A stretch of 64,000 bases of DNA from Populus alba (GCF_005239225.2 NC_133293.1:4092001-4156000); one strand, 5' to 3'. Counted from the stretch's first letter, positions 1-11,561 are shown. Program-made: numbers and translations. Notes: generated by a model from the sequence alone, not told the origin.

Positions 1-732
1 TAACCTGTCCATCAGCGTGCAGAGGCGGGCTGAACTATGTTATTTAGTGCATGGAGAAGAATCAAGAAATAAGCTGATCATTTGCACATCTTTGATAGCA
101 GTAAAGAAGTGCAAAAATCGCTAAACAGGTTTCTTATTTGTATGGCATGAGGCATTGAAAACAATCTGAGTTTTTCTACAACAATCTTTTATTTTGATAA
201 GTTGAATGACCCGAGGCAATCCAGGTATAATTACCATTTTTAAAGTACGTGCTTTGGCAAGATGATTAGATCAATCCATTATCAGATTTCAAGAGAACTT
301 CAAAAACAAAGCTGAGGTCCGACCTCAATCCTTAACAACATCAGTGTTGCAACAATGGCCGAAGTCGCAAGCACTGATCTGAGGACCCTTTTGGACTACT
401 TGCTAATCCATACAACTATGATGCTCTTTTTGTTGTCTCTATAGGCTCTCGGAACGGCGTTCCAAATTGTCCAAAGGTTTGCAGCGACTAACTAAAGGAA
501 AACCAATTCTATAATTCTTTTGTTACGAAGAGAGCTACTAATTTCAAATAATTTAATAGAAATAATAATGTTAAGCATAATAAGAACATTAATTAAAGGC
601 ATTCTATCATGAGTTTCAGCTTCGTTTTATCAAATTTAAAACAACAGTTGTCAATCTTATATCCTGACTTCCTAACAACTAGCTATATTATCTTACAATT
701 ACACAAACACATATCTTAAGTTTATATCTATA
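1..732. other. Intergenic, no gene seen
   Basis: I see no convincing coding exon, RNA gene or repeat boundary here. The sequence is moderately AT-rich. It could be intron or downstream sequence of a gene lying to the left, but nothing in it shows that. Confidence 0.4.
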
Positions 733-1200
733 TGATAGAATTAATTTAAGGAGAAAGAAGAAGGAAGGAAGACAGGGGAGGGAATCGTGATAATTGGGTT
801 AATTTTCTGTATATTTCTATTAAATTACTAATTGGCATTTATAGCCATACATAACAGGAATTAAGATAACAGAATTAACAAACAGAATGACAAACAATTT
901 ACAAGGAATTACACCACTATTCTATTATTACAGACCACGTTGTTCATTCTATAGTAATGCATGAACTATATGTCCCTGTATGAACTAACATTTCTGTGTC
1001 AACACTCTGGACGTGAACTCCCTGCATGAATTCATGTTCTTGTATCCATGTTTTGGAGAAGTTGGCCACGTTGATGACTCGCCGCGTTTGTGTCCATATT
1101 ACTATATTGATCAAAGAGGAATTCGAGAACTTGTGCGCTGTATATAGACGAAGCTTTAAGAACCCAGCTGCTGGCATCAATGGAAAAGTCAGGGAAGTTC
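733..1200 (-). repeat. Possible LTR-like fragment, minus strand
   Basis: Read on the minus strand, this stretch has a TATA-like CTATAAAT (plus-strand 838-844) followed by a pyrimidine-rich tract (plus-strand purines at about 750-782). That layout is typical of a plant LTR promoter and its R/U5 region. I could not find matching TG...CA ends or a target duplication, so both boundaries and the identity are uncertain. Confidence 0.2.
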
Positions 1201-1326
1201 AAAAGCAAATGCAACGAACAGGACATCCTAGAGGTGTAAACTGAGACAACACTCTCGATCCGAAGCAAACATGGGATATCCAAGGTATCGCATTTCTGGA
1301 CAACAGGTAAGCATAAACTGGCCAAC

Positions 1327-1509
1327 CCAAGTTGTCCCCAAGGGGTGTAGCGTGGTGGCAAAGGGCTTGAGATCTGCATAACAAGTCTTGAGTTCGAGTC
1401 AGGACGTGCACTTCTTGTAAGAGCCTGGAACAGCCGGGGTTTTACTCGCTTATTTGGGCCCACAAAGTGCGCTTTGTGGAGGGTGGGGTTTCCTCGAATC
1501 CAAAAAAAA
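1327..1509 (+). mobile_element. tRNA-derived SINE with target-site duplication
   Basis: A 183-bp unit with a polymerase III A-box-like TAGCGTGGTGG at 1348-1358 and a B-box-like GAGTTCGAGTC at 1390-1400, ending in an A-rich tail. It is flanked by an exact 14-bp direct repeat, ATAAACTGGCCAAC, at 1313-1326 and 1510-1523. Internal promoter, A-tail and variable-length duplication together define a SINE moved by LINE machinery. It encodes no protein. The exact duplication suggests a fairly recent insertion. Confidence 0.88.
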
Positions 1510-1523
1510 ATAAACTGGCCAAC

Positions 1524-2070
1524 AAATCTGGGAAAGCTACAGTATAAGCTAAGAAAGGAAAAGTGTAGTTTTTTCTGGTTCAACAGTAACTGATATATGC
1601 CATCATGTCTTTTTTCTCTGCGTGGTTCCCAACGAAACCAGGAGGACAAAGGACAATGATCATGTGTGGGCAATGAGGCACAGACCTCTCACGAAGGTTA
1701 ACAAAACAAAACTTTTGGGCACGCAATTGCAACAAGGTGAAAAAGATGAGTCCATGAAACGGACAGTGGGGAACAAATAAAAAAAAAACTGCAAAGCAGC
1801 AGCTACATTTCAGAACTAGGAGTCCCAACTAAATGAAAAGGCACCAACATGTTCATTGATCTTTAATAAAAAATAAAAGAAAGGGAATAGAATACGTACC
1901 AGGCTGAGTAGACAGAAGGCTGGTTAGCAGACCAAGAACAACAGCACCCTTTTTTTATCCCTGCACGAGGTGTCCATGAAAAAGCAAGCGTAGAAGTGAG
2001 ATTTTGCAGGCATGTGGAAGAAACAACATAGAAAGATACTAGAAACATAGAAGGTAAGTAACTTTTTAGT
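1524..2070. other. Intergenic, no gene seen
   Basis: Open frames in this stretch, on the minus strand around 1580-2048, resemble no family I know and lack exon-like features. I treat it as non-coding spacer between the SINE and the first retrotransposon. Confidence 0.4.
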
Positions 2071-2365
2071 TGGGAGATTAGCTTATTTAAATTTATTTCA
2101 TTTTTTATTTTATTTTATTTAAGTTATTTATATTAAAGAGTTTTAGTTAAAAAGATGAGCCTAATAGTAATATATTTTAGGGTTATGTTATTTATATATT
2201 GTTTTTTATTTTATAAGGGAGTTTTAATGATTAATTAAAAATATTGTAGAGTTGTACATTTCTAATCCTCATTTTTCTCATACTTTGCTTTTAATTCTCA
2301 ACTTCTTTATCTAAAAACTTATTTTTTTTTCTGTTTTAATTTTTTTGGTTCATTATTCTGCATCA
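2071..2365 (+). repeat. Probable 5' LTR of decayed Ty3/gypsy element A
   Basis: The right end is well placed: the sequence ends CTGCATCA at 2365 and is followed at 2370-2382 by TGATATCAAAGCC, an 11 of 13 match to the initiator tRNA-Met primer-binding site TGGTATCAGAGCC common in plant LTR elements. The left end (TGGGAGATTAG at 2071) is only a candidate TG start. No matching 3' LTR was found downstream, in keeping with truncation of the element at about 6866. Confidence 0.5.
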
Positions 2366-2382
2366 AATTTGATATCAAAGCC

Positions 2383-3814
2383 TTCGATTTTTAATTGTTC
2401 TCACAATTAATCGATCTAATTAGGGCTTGTGGAATTTTTTGATTTGAAAAAAAAAAAAAAATATTCTCTAATCCTTTTGTTTTGATTACAGTTAAAAAAA
2501 AACCCATTCATCTTCTCCATTAACAACGATAGCCATCCACACTAGCAAACACTCGCTGCAGAGCATGGTATCCTCACTAGAGAATAGATCGGGCTTCCCT
2601 AATAGCCATCAAAACCCAAGACAGATCTTTACAGCATCCATGACGACATATTGCATCTTCCCTTATAGCAGGTCACTTTCCATGACAGTGGCAAATCTAT
2701 CATCCAGCCACCACTTCACATCACAAGCAGTCCACAGATCCACACCAACTTGCTGCCTCCAACACTCCCCGCAACACCTCCACATTAGATTGTCCACACC
2801 AGTAGTAACAGATCAGTTAGTGTCAACAACCTCAGACCACGCCACCATAGCATTCGCCACAACCAGCCATTTGTTGCGTTTAGCTTGACTGGGAGTAGAT
2901 CGACACTGTAAGAGACAACAATAGTTCTTCATCTTTAGCAGCCACGCCTCTTTCCACAATCACCGCTAGTAACAGTTACAAAGAAACCATAGGGACTTAG
3001 CAACCACAAGAGACTCCTAATGCAAAATTAATTAACCCTAGCCACGCCATCCGTAACACGTCAGCGAGAACATCTACACCAGCGGGAAGAGCCACATCAC
3101 CAATCCTGCCACGTAAGCATACTCCACCATGTCATCCTTCCTGCCACGCAAGCATACTCCGCCATAACAACTTCCACATCATCCTTCACTACCATGTCAT
3201 TTGATCAGAAATTCTTTTAACCATTGAATTTCACTATTCCTAGTATAGTTTTGCATTTATTAACCAAGATTTAACATTAATATTGTTCTTTGTGCCTGTC
3301 CATAAACAAACAAACAAATAAAATACATAGTTCACCTTGCAAATCGAATCACCTTAACTTTGGGCTTATTTATTAGTATTGAATATCTGATCCTCTTAAT
3401 TAATTGTGGAGCTTGGTTAAATTTATGGGAAAATTAAAACATTTTTTTGGATTATTTGTGTGCATTTAAAGGACTTAGGTTGCTTACTTGCAAATTTTCT
3501 TGGTTTAATTCATCATTGCTTAGTCTTCAAGATAAATAAAATAATTTTATTTATTAGCTAGATAAATATTAGCTTTAATTTTATGATTTGTTTTACTTGC
3601 AAGTATCGTTTGTGATCTCATTTATAGTCTTAGGATTAGTTTTTGCATGCATTTACGTAGTGGTCATCTAGTACACAATCTAGAAGTCATAGGTACCATT
3701 GACCCGAACTCTAGTAATGCTCTTAAAGATATTCAAGAGCAGTTACAACTTATGCAAACAAAAATAAACAACTTGTCCACCTTTCTAGGAGGGTAGAGTC
3801 CATAAAAATTTGAC
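2383..3814 (+). other. Untranslated leader of element A
   Basis: The region lies between the primer-binding site and the first recognisable gag sequence. It holds an imperfect 26-bp direct repeat (3105-3130 and 3140-3165, two mismatches, core CCTGCCACG). An open frame at 2565-2888 is rich in Ser, Thr and His but matches no family I know, and I do not call it a gene. Confidence 0.4.
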
Positions 3815-4960
3815 AAGTAAGGTAGTCTAGTGAGAGTGAACATTCTAAGGACGACCATAAAAATCATCAAAGACCAGTTCCTCGTAGGAACCGCCAACAT
3901 AACCACCACCAGGGTTACGATGACTTTGATTACCCTAACGATAGTGAACATTCCAACAATTACCGTTAAAGATCAATTCACCCTAGGAATTGTCAATACA
4001 TCCACGATCAAGGTCATCACGACTACAATGACCCTGATGAACGAGTCATGAGACAAATCAAAGTGAATACCCTAACTTTTAACGGTCAACTTGACCCGTG
4101 AATCTTTGATAGATGGATCCGTGGTATGGATTAATTTTTTAACTGGTATAATTTGTTTAAGAATAGGAGGGTAAGGTTTGCAAAGGTGAAACTTAATGGG
4201 ACTGCTCAGCTTTATTAAAGTGTAGAAGAGTCTTTTGTTAGTATAGGTCAACCTCATATTACTGATTGGGTTGAAATGAAAACTAAGTTACAAGAAAAGT
4301 ACTTATCTCATTCCTATGAGGGAAATCTCTTAAACCAGTGGAATAACTTGAGGTAAACAGGTAAGCCCGCCAATTAATATATGATATAATTTGACTAATA
4401 TAGGTTGAGGTGTGCAGTAGGGAGGATGAAGTGATGACCCTAAGTAGATTTTAAAAAGGCTTAAACGATGACTTTAGGAGGGAGGTTGTTCTTGAAGGTG
4501 TGTCCACTATCGATAAAGCTTATACCTTATTACAAAACTATGAATTTGACACAAAAAGCTAGTGGACGAGATGTTAGGACACTCATAATACCCCTTCTAG
4601 GTCCCAACCTGGTAATAATAACTTTATATTGGGTGCCCTACCTCGCAAATCCAATCCTATGATTTCCCAGATACTTAGAGAAGACAAGGGTAATGATATT
4701 TTCTATGAAGCACTTAAGATAACCATAAGGATTCAATGTTTTAAGTGTTAGGGTTTTGGTCATGTTTCCTCTAGTTTTCCTCATAAGGTTTTGTTCATTA
4801 AGGAGTAGGAGGATATGGGTGAAGAAGATAATTATGATGATAAGGTATATGAACCCAATTCTGATGATTTTTAGGACCTAAATAATGAAGAGGGTGAGTC
4901 TAACCTATTAGGATGTGCTAGGCCTATATCCACTCATAGGAACTGAGAATTGAAGGAGGA
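3815..4960 (+). pseudogene. Ty3/gypsy gag (retrotrans_gag), element A
   Basis: Gag forms the particle that packages element RNA. Translation in shifting frames gives an Arg/His-rich stretch, then the retrotrans_gag core at about 4050-4370: a GQLDP-type start, RRVRFAKVKL, WVEMKTKLQEKYL and the closing LLNQWNNL. A zinc knuckle follows at about 4735-4790 (CFKC..GFGH) but its last cysteine is lost. Many in-frame stops make it non-functional. Family assignment is firm and exact ends are approximate. Confidence 0.75.
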
Positions 4961-4969
4961 CTGCTATTT

Positions 4970-6447
4970 TTTACACTAACATTAAATATAGAGATAAAGG
5001 TTATAAGATCATTATAGATAGTGGTCGTTATATCAATGCAGTATCCTTGGGTAACATATCCTATTTAGGCTTAAAGTCTGCTCCACACCCTAAGCCCTAT
5101 AGTGTGTCTTGGGGTTAATGATACATCCATAATGGTAAAAGAGAGATGCCTTTTCCCTATTAAAATATTGGACTATTATGATGAAATTTGGTGTGATGTT
5201 ATTCCCATAGACGTAGGACACATCATTTTGGGTAGGGTTTGATTATATAATTTGGACGTTACAATCTTTGGGCAATCAAATTCTTGTCCATTCACTTTTT
5301 ATGGTAAAAAAATTCAACTTATTGGATTACCACCAAGGTCTAATGATGGTAGTAACAAGAAGAAGAAAGTGAAAGAAGGAGGGTTTAACATAATAGGTCT
5401 TAGAGAGTTTGATAAGGAGATTCATGAGTAGTCTGTTGTGTTTGTCTTAGTGGCCAAAGAGGTTGTAGAAAACTTTTTAGAAGAGCCACCTGAAGAGATA
5501 AGGAAAGTGTTGAAAGAAGTTCTAGATGTTTTTCCCTCCAAACTACCTGATGCTTTACCCTCTATGCGTGATATTCAACGCACTATATATTTTTTCCTTA
5601 ATGCCACATCACCAAACTTACCTCTTTATAAGATGAACCCAGGTTAATATGCTAAATTGCAAAGGCAAGTATGTGAATTGTTACAAAAAGGGATTTATAC
5701 AAGAGATTTTAAGCCCCTGTGTAGTACCTGCACTGTTAACACCTAATAAAAATGGATCATGAAGAATATGTGTACATAGTCGAGCCATCAATAGGATTAC
5801 AATTAAGTATCGTTTTCTCATTCCTCGATTGGATGACATGCTAAATATGATGGCAGGAGCCCATAATATTTCTAAGATTGACCTAAAGAGTGGGTATTAC
5901 CAAATTAGGATCTGTCCAAGAGATGAAAGTAAAACTGTATTTAAGACTAAAATTGGTTTATTCGAGTGGCTAATTAAGCCTTTTGGCCTTTCTAATGTAC
6001 CAAAAAATTTTATGAGAGTAATGACACAGGTGCTTATGCTATTTATGGGAACATTCTTGGTGGTGTACTTTGATGATATTCTTATTTATAGCAAAACCAA
6101 GGAAGAGCATTTAGATCACTTTATTCAAGTTTGTACCACCTTAAAAAAATGCAAGTTTGTTTGCCAAAGTCAAAAAGTGTTCCTTCTTTACAAATCGAGT
6201 GGTTTTTTTTAGGGTTTATAGTGTCATGTAAGGGAGTTTCTACTAATCCCAAAAATGTCTAAACGATAGTAGATTGGCCTGAGCCTAAACTATTCATGAG
6301 GGTTGTAGTTTTCTTAGGCTTGTGATTTTATATCATCATTTCATTAAGGGATTTTGCAAAATCATATTGCCAATTACAAATTGTTTGAAACAAAGTGAGT
6401 TTCAGTGGAGTAAAGAAGCTAATAAGGCATTTGAGGAGGTTAAGAAG
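4970..6447 (+). pseudogene. Ty3/gypsy protease, reverse transcriptase and RNase H, element A
   Basis: The polyprotein relic starts with a retropepsin region (IIIDSG at about 5010, then a region ending near the HIILGR-like motif at 5222). Next comes reverse transcriptase, with the longest open piece at 5829-6212: [15 protein letters not shown] and the catalytic YFDDIL are intact. RNase H starts at about 6213 (VSCKGV...TIVDWPEP) and runs to FQWSKEANKAFEEVKKK at 6447. There, inside the RNase H connection, the sequence jumps to a different protein. Stops and frameshifts occur throughout. Confidence 0.78.
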
Positions 6448-6645
6448 AAATGTTCACTATACCATGCATAATTGGAAATCATAGGGTAAAAAGAGCTATG
6501 CTTTATTTAGAAGCTTTGATCAATATTATGCCACTTTCAATTTATAAGGTTTTGAATCTAGAATCGTTAAAAGAAACAAGAGTAATAATTCAATTGGCAG
6601 ATAAGTCTAATTCATACCCAGAAGGCGTTGTTAAGGAAGAAGAAT
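6448..6645 (+). pseudogene. Misplaced retropepsin fragment, Athila/Tat-like type
   Basis: A 65-codon open stretch reads FTIPCIIGNH...MPLSIYKVLNL...RVIIQLADKSNSYPEGVV. This is the gag-associated aspartic protease of another Ty3 lineage, where the usual active-site context is LDLGASINVMP. Here it reads YLEALINIMP, so the catalytic Asp-Gly pair is gone. It sits directly after the RNase H of element A, which is not its normal place, so the element is a mosaic or carries a nested, deleted insertion. Confidence 0.65.
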
Positions 6646-6734
6646 AAGCAAAATTTTCCTTGGGGTTCGACCTAGTTTTCATGATCATACTACAAATTTA
6701 TTTTGTTTGTGATAGTTAAGTCAGAATTATATTT

Positions 6735-6866
6735 TAGTATAGTCTTAGATAGGGATGTTAGATTTACGAATTATTTTTGGAAAACCCTTTGGAATATGTG
6801 GGAATCAAATTGAAGTTTTCTACTGCCTACCACCCTCAAATTGATGGTCAAATTGAGGTGGTTAAC
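6735..6866 (+). pseudogene. Integrase core fragment, element A
   Basis: Decayed frames give a DRDVRF-like piece at about 6746 and then LKFSTAYHPQIDGQIEVVN, the end of the Ty3 integrase DDE core (the third acidic residue lies in QxEVVN; Thr of QTDGQTE is changed to Ile twice). The coding match ends at SLGNL near 6866, where antisense Ty3 sequence takes over. Too short to function. Confidence 0.7.
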
Positions 6867-7862
6867 ATGAGTTTAGGCAACCTCGTGATCACGTGGTCAC
6901 GCAACCCACACGCAAAGACACCAATTCTCGGAAAGCCAAGTAAATCAGGTTTGATAGGAGTGTGACACAAAGATAACTTGTACCTAGGCACCAACACTAT
7001 TGGAAATGTAAACCCCCACCCAACGAATATTAATTTGCGAACGAGAAGTATAAGGATGACGCCACGAAGCCAGTTGTTCTTCGATAAGTTGTTTTCAGTT
7101 CTTTAGAAAACCAAGAAAGGGAGATTATCCCACCAACACACAAGTGCTGCAAAGAAGTTTATTGATCTAAAAATTATATAGCCTTACATGTTTGGTTATG
7201 CCTCTATTTATACTGACTCTAGACTTAAAGAAACCCTAATGGACCCCCTTAGGTGGACTTATATAAGCCCACTTACAATTGACCCAAATAAGTAATAATA
7301 ACCCAAAAACTAAGAAGAAAATAATAAAAATAATAAAAATCCGAAAATTACCATCCTAAATATGCTAGAATCAAATTTGTGTTGCTGCCCCCTTTCCTTT
7401 GATGTCCTTGATTAGCTTGGATAAATTTCCTTCTTTGTTGCTGATTTAATTACTTTCCTTCCTATGTTAGGAAAAGCAGTAAATAGTCCTCCCCTCTTTA
7501 GGAATAAGATATGACCAACTTCCTTACTTAATTAGGAGAATAAATTGCTGGCTTTTTATCCTTGTAGCATTAGGAAACAAAACAAGCCTAACAAGGCTAG
7601 TATTGGGCTGGACATATCAACCCCTTGTTCCATATGAATTGGGCTCTTCTTGGACCTAAACTAGATGAATTAAAGGATGTCCTTCATACTCCTTAAATGT
7701 CCCAAGCCCTTCTAGGTCCATCTTGCTCCATAAGTTCTGAACAAGCTCATTCAATGCTTCTTTAAGCTTCTTTGCCCTAGCTCTTGTGATTGGCCCAATT
7801 GGCACCTCCAATGGATCGTTGGCATGATTACGCTTAGTGTTGGGCTGATCTGCATCAATTAG
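6867..7862 (-). mobile_element. Antisense Ty3/gypsy 3'-end fragment (polyprotein tail plus LTR-like DNA)
   Basis: On the minus strand, 7862 down to 7656 reads as a Ty3 polyprotein C-terminus: DQPNTKRN..., then the hallmark PITRARAKKLKEALNELV and LWSKMDLEGLG, ending in a TAG stop at 7656-7658. The rest, 6867-7655, would be its 3' untranslated region and LTR, though no clean LTR ends were identified. It interrupts plus-strand retroelement sequence, so it is a later, nested insertion. A diverged relative lies at 13597-14495. Confidence 0.7.
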
Positions 7863-8330
7863 TCATCAAATCAATAGTTTTGAATTTTGGCCTATAAAAG
7901 AAGGCATTTGCCATGCATTTAGGCATCATGATTGTTCATATCAAAATCTTACTGTTTCTCTCTTTCTTTGTATTTTGTAATATTCAAGTTTTATTCCATG
8001 TTATATTTTTCTTAATATCTTGTTTATGCTTTTCATTTCCTTTACTATACTTATATAATTATGTTCTTATCTTATTTATCTATGTTTCTCTTCTTCATTA
8101 TATTTATCTAAGTATATTATGTCAAGGTGAAAATGTTTCACTAATGGTGTTAGGATAAATATAATATAAACTTAATATGGACTCCAATGCTTATATCTTA
8201 AACAACTTGATATTAACATGTCTTATCATTTTTATCTTATTAATTCTTAATACCTTGTTAAATGATTAATCTAGATTTGTGTTGTATAACACTTGGTATT
8301 GCCGGGTTATTTATTACCTCAACACTCCTA
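7863..8330 (+). repeat. LTR-like sequence with TATA box
   Basis: CCTATAAAAG at 7891-7900 is followed by a T-rich, pyrimidine-rich tract (TTTCTCTCTTTCTTTG), as in plant LTR promoters and R/U5 regions. It may be the 5' LTR or leader of element B, whose protease starts at about 8335. A gag region for element B is not seen, so the two may have been joined by deletion. Boundaries are estimates. Confidence 0.35.
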
Positions 8331-8334
8331 CACT

Positions 8335-8650
8335 TAGGAGAAGATATCAACTCTTTGATTGTGTTAATGAAGAAATTGGGTTTAACTACCATTCAACAGC
8401 CTAAGCCATATAGTTTGTGATGGCTGAATGAGAATGGAGAGATTTAAGTGACAAAGTAGGTTCATATACCCTATTCCATTAAAACCTATCATGATGAGGT
8501 TTTGTGTGATGTTGCGTCAATGTCAGCTAGCCATGTGTTGCTGGGTTATCCATAGTAGTTTGATAATGATGTGACCTATAATGAATGAAAGAACACTTAT
8601 TCTTTCATTCTGAATGGAAAGAAGGTAAATTTGTTATCGTTGAGTTCTCG
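8335..8650 (+). pseudogene. Retropepsin C-terminal part, element B
   Basis: Decayed frames give KKLGLTTIQQPKPYSL, WLNENGEI, DEVLCDVASMSASHVLLGYP and FDNDVTYNE...FILNGKKVNLLSLSSRQV, the second half of the Ty3 aspartic protease (the LLGxPWQFD region). The catalytic DSG half is absent. Several stop codons interrupt it. Confidence 0.65.
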
Positions 8651-8689
8651 ACAGGTTAGAGAAGATTAGTTATGAAGCCAACAAAAAGA

Positions 8690-10200
8690 GGTGGAATTAC
8701 ATAAGGGGCTGTTGTTAGCTAAAAAAGGAGACATCAAACATTCATTAGCTTTGGTGGGGGGCTATTTTCATGGTTTGGGCAAAGCCATTACTGCAAGTAG
8801 AGGGTTTGGACTTACCAAGATAAATTATAGAATTGCTTGAAGAATTTAAAGATATGTTTCTGGATAAACTGCTTAAACAGTTACTACCTATTCGTTGAAT
8901 TGAGCATCATATTGATTTGGTGTCGGGAGCTTCACTTTCTAATAGACCAGCATGCAGATGTAATCTAGAGGAAGCCAAAGAGATGTAAAGGCAGGTTGGT
9001 GAACTCTTAAAGAAGGGCTATGCGCAAGAATCACTTAGTCCATGTTTCATACATACTTTACTTGTATCGAAGAAAGATGGAACCATAAGGATATGTATGG
9101 ACAACCATGTTATTAATAAAATGACAATTAAGTATCAATTTCCTATACCTAGACTTGATGACTTGCTTGATAAGGTGCATGGTGCTACGTTGTTTTCTAT
9201 AGTCAATTTGACGAGTGATTATCACCAAATTAAAATGAAAGAGGGAGATGAATGGAAAACAACATTTAAAGCTAAACAAGGGTTATATGAATGGATGGTA
9301 ATGCCATTTGGGTTATCCAATGCACCTAGTACATTTATGAGGCTCATGAATCATGTTTTGAGGAAGTATATTGGGCTATTTGTTGTAGTGTATTTTGACG
9401 ATATCCTAATGTATAACAAGACCTTTGATGATCATGTGAAGCATCTTAGGGTTGTGTTTGAAACTTTGTGAGATTCTAGGATGTATGGGAAACTCATAAA
9501 GTGTTACTTTTGTAAAGAAAGTGTCGTGTTTCTTGGATATATTATCAATAGTAGGTGAGTTAAGGTTGATGAGGAGAAAATTGAGGCAATTCAAGATTAG
9601 CCAAAACATACTAGTATTGTTGATGTGAGGAGTTTCCATGGTTTAACTTTTTTCTACAAGTGATTTGTGAAAGACTTCAGCTTTATTGTTACTCCTATGA
9701 CAGAATGCTTGAAAAGGGGGGATGAGTTTAGATAGAGTGAAGAGACACCGAAAGCTTTTGAGCTAATGAAAGGAAAGTTGTGTACTCCTTCAGTTTTATC
9801 ATTTATAGACTTTGCTAAAACATTCAAAATAAAATGTGACGCTTCCAAAGTTGGAATTGGGGCTGTTTTGATGCAAGAAAAGAGGTTGATTGCATTCTCT
9901 AGTGAAAAGTTAAATGGAGCATGTTTGAAGTACTCTATTTATGATAAGGAGTTCTATACTTTGATTCAGGCCCTGGAGGTATGACAACACTACTTATTGC
10001 CTAAAAAACTTAGTATATATATTGATCATGAATCCTTAAAGTATCCTAAGGGGTAAAGCTAGATGAATTGAAGGCATGCTAAATGGGTGGAGTTTATGGA
10101 GTCATTTCCTTATATCATAAAGTATAAGAAAAGGAAAGTTAATGTGGTTGTTGATGCTCTTTCTAGGAGGTATACATTGATCTTTATGTTGAATGTAAGG
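8690..10200 (+). pseudogene. Reverse transcriptase and RNase H, element B
   Basis: The palm domain is best kept at 9058-9471: [33 protein letters not shown] and catalytic [12 protein letters not shown] at 9469 replaces a sense codon of the family. RNase H follows, with [15 protein letters not shown] at about 9830-9875, [16 protein letters not shown] and [10 protein letters not shown] at about 10141-10170. Stops at 9598, 9661, 9735 and 9982 make it non-coding today. Identity is secure. Confidence 0.8.
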
Positions 10201-10239
10201 CTGATGGGTTTTGAACAAGTAAAGGATTAGCTGCTAATG

Positions 10240-11561
10240 ATTCCTACTTTGCTAATATGGTTGTCGAATGTGCAATGGGAGCTTGTGATGGGTTATTTAT
10301 GCCTGAAGGCTACTTGTTCAAAATAAGCAGAATGTGTGTTCCTTCAAGTTCATTACAGGAGTTTATTGTGCAAGAGGCTCATAATGGTGGTCTTAGTGGT
10401 CATTTTAAGGAGAACAAAACTTATGAGTTGCTTAAAAAAACATTTTTTTTCCCTGGCATGTTACAAGATATGCACAAGGTGATTGAAAGATGTGTTATTT
10501 GCAAGAAAGCTAAGGGTGGAGAGAATGTATATGGGCTGTATATGTCGTTGCCTATTCCAAAGCAACCATGGATGGACATTAGCATAGACTTTGTACTTGG
10601 GTTACCAAGAACACAACGTGGGAAGGATTCATTAATGGTTGTGGTTGATCGATTCTCCAAAATGTTCTATTTTATTCTTGCAACAAAACTGACGATGCAA
10701 TAAATATTGTTGATTTGTTCTTTAAGGAAATTATGCATTTGCATGGAGTTCTTAAAAGCATTGTCTCTGATCGTGATACAAAGTTCTTGAGCCACTTTTG
10801 AAAGGCTTTTTGAAGGAAGCTTGGAACGAAGTTATTTTTCAGCATGACATGTCATCCACAAACTGATGGACAAACTGAGGTAGTAAACCAAACTTTATCT
10901 TCTTTATTACGGGCTATTATACATAAGAATTTGAAGAGTTGGGATACTTGTTTACCAATTGTGGAGTTTGCATATAATCATAGTGTGTATGGGTCTACAA
11001 AATTTTCACCATTTGAGGTTATGTATGGCTTTAATCCTTGTGTTCCAATTGATCTTATTCCTATTCCAATTGATGAGAGGACAGTTATAGATGGAATTAG
11101 AAAGGCAAAATTGATGAAGAAACTCCATGAGTAGGTTTGATTATATATTGAAGAGAAAATAACAAAGTATGCTAAACAAGCTAATAAGTGGCAAAAAAAT
11201 GGTTACATTTGAACCTGGAGATTTTGTTTGGATTCATATTAGCAAGGGCAGATTTCCAAGCAAACATAAGTCCAAGTTGATGCCAAGAGTTAATGGTCCA
11301 TTTCGGATTGTAGAGAAGATGAATAACAATGCATATGAGGCAGATCTTCCTGGTAATTACAATATATCACCAACTTTTAATGTGAAAGACTTAACTCTAT
11401 ACTTGAATGATGTTGACAATTTTGATTTGAGGACAAATCATTCTCAACCCGGGGTGGATGATGTGCATCATGGAGATTATAATCCATCTCGTAAAGTTGA
11501 ACCTAATATGCAAGAGGATTCAGATGGCCTAATGACAAGAGTGAGAGCGAAGCAACTATAA
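10240..11561 (+). pseudogene. Integrase with GPF/Y module, element B
   Basis: The HHCC zinc head is intact (HNGGLSGHF at about 10380, CVICKKAK at about 10495), followed by the core Asp in WMDISIDFVLGLP. A frameshift near 10678 moves the frame to [10 protein letters not shown] (second Asp). Stops near 10800 precede [14 protein letters not shown], which carries the catalytic Glu. The C-terminal module at 11169-11561 has PGDFVWIH and RVNGPFRIVEK, and ends with an RVRAKQL tail at the TAA. No chromodomain is seen. Confidence 0.8.

Larger units (their letters stand above)
2071..6866 (+). mobile_element. Decayed, truncated Ty3/gypsy retrotransposon A
   Basis: Order on the plus strand: LTR end, primer-binding site, long leader, gag, protease, reverse transcriptase, RNase H, then a stray protease piece and an integrase piece. 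All reading frames carry stops and shifts. The element stops inside integrase at about 6866, where unrelated antisense Ty3 sequence begins. It cannot move by itself. The G-to-A and C-to-T pattern in its primer site fits decay of methylated DNA. Confidence 0.8.
8331..11561 (+). mobile_element. Decayed Ty3/gypsy retrotransposon B
   Basis: The plus-strand polyprotein relic runs protease, reverse transcriptase, RNase H, zinc-binding head of integrase, DDE core, and a C-terminal module with the GPF/Y-type motif. Gag is missing. It keeps longer open stretches than its neighbours (10257-10703, 11169-11561), so it is probably the youngest of the local gypsies, but stops and at least one frameshift (near 10678) break it. 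Confidence 0.8.

Noticed and set aside
1032..1673. 213-codon minus-strand frame as a gene
   Set aside because: It runs straight through the SINE and its duplications, so it is chance open frame.
2565..2888. 107-codon frame as a gene
   Set aside because: It lies in the retroelement leader between primer site and gag, is Ser/Thr/His-rich and matches no family.
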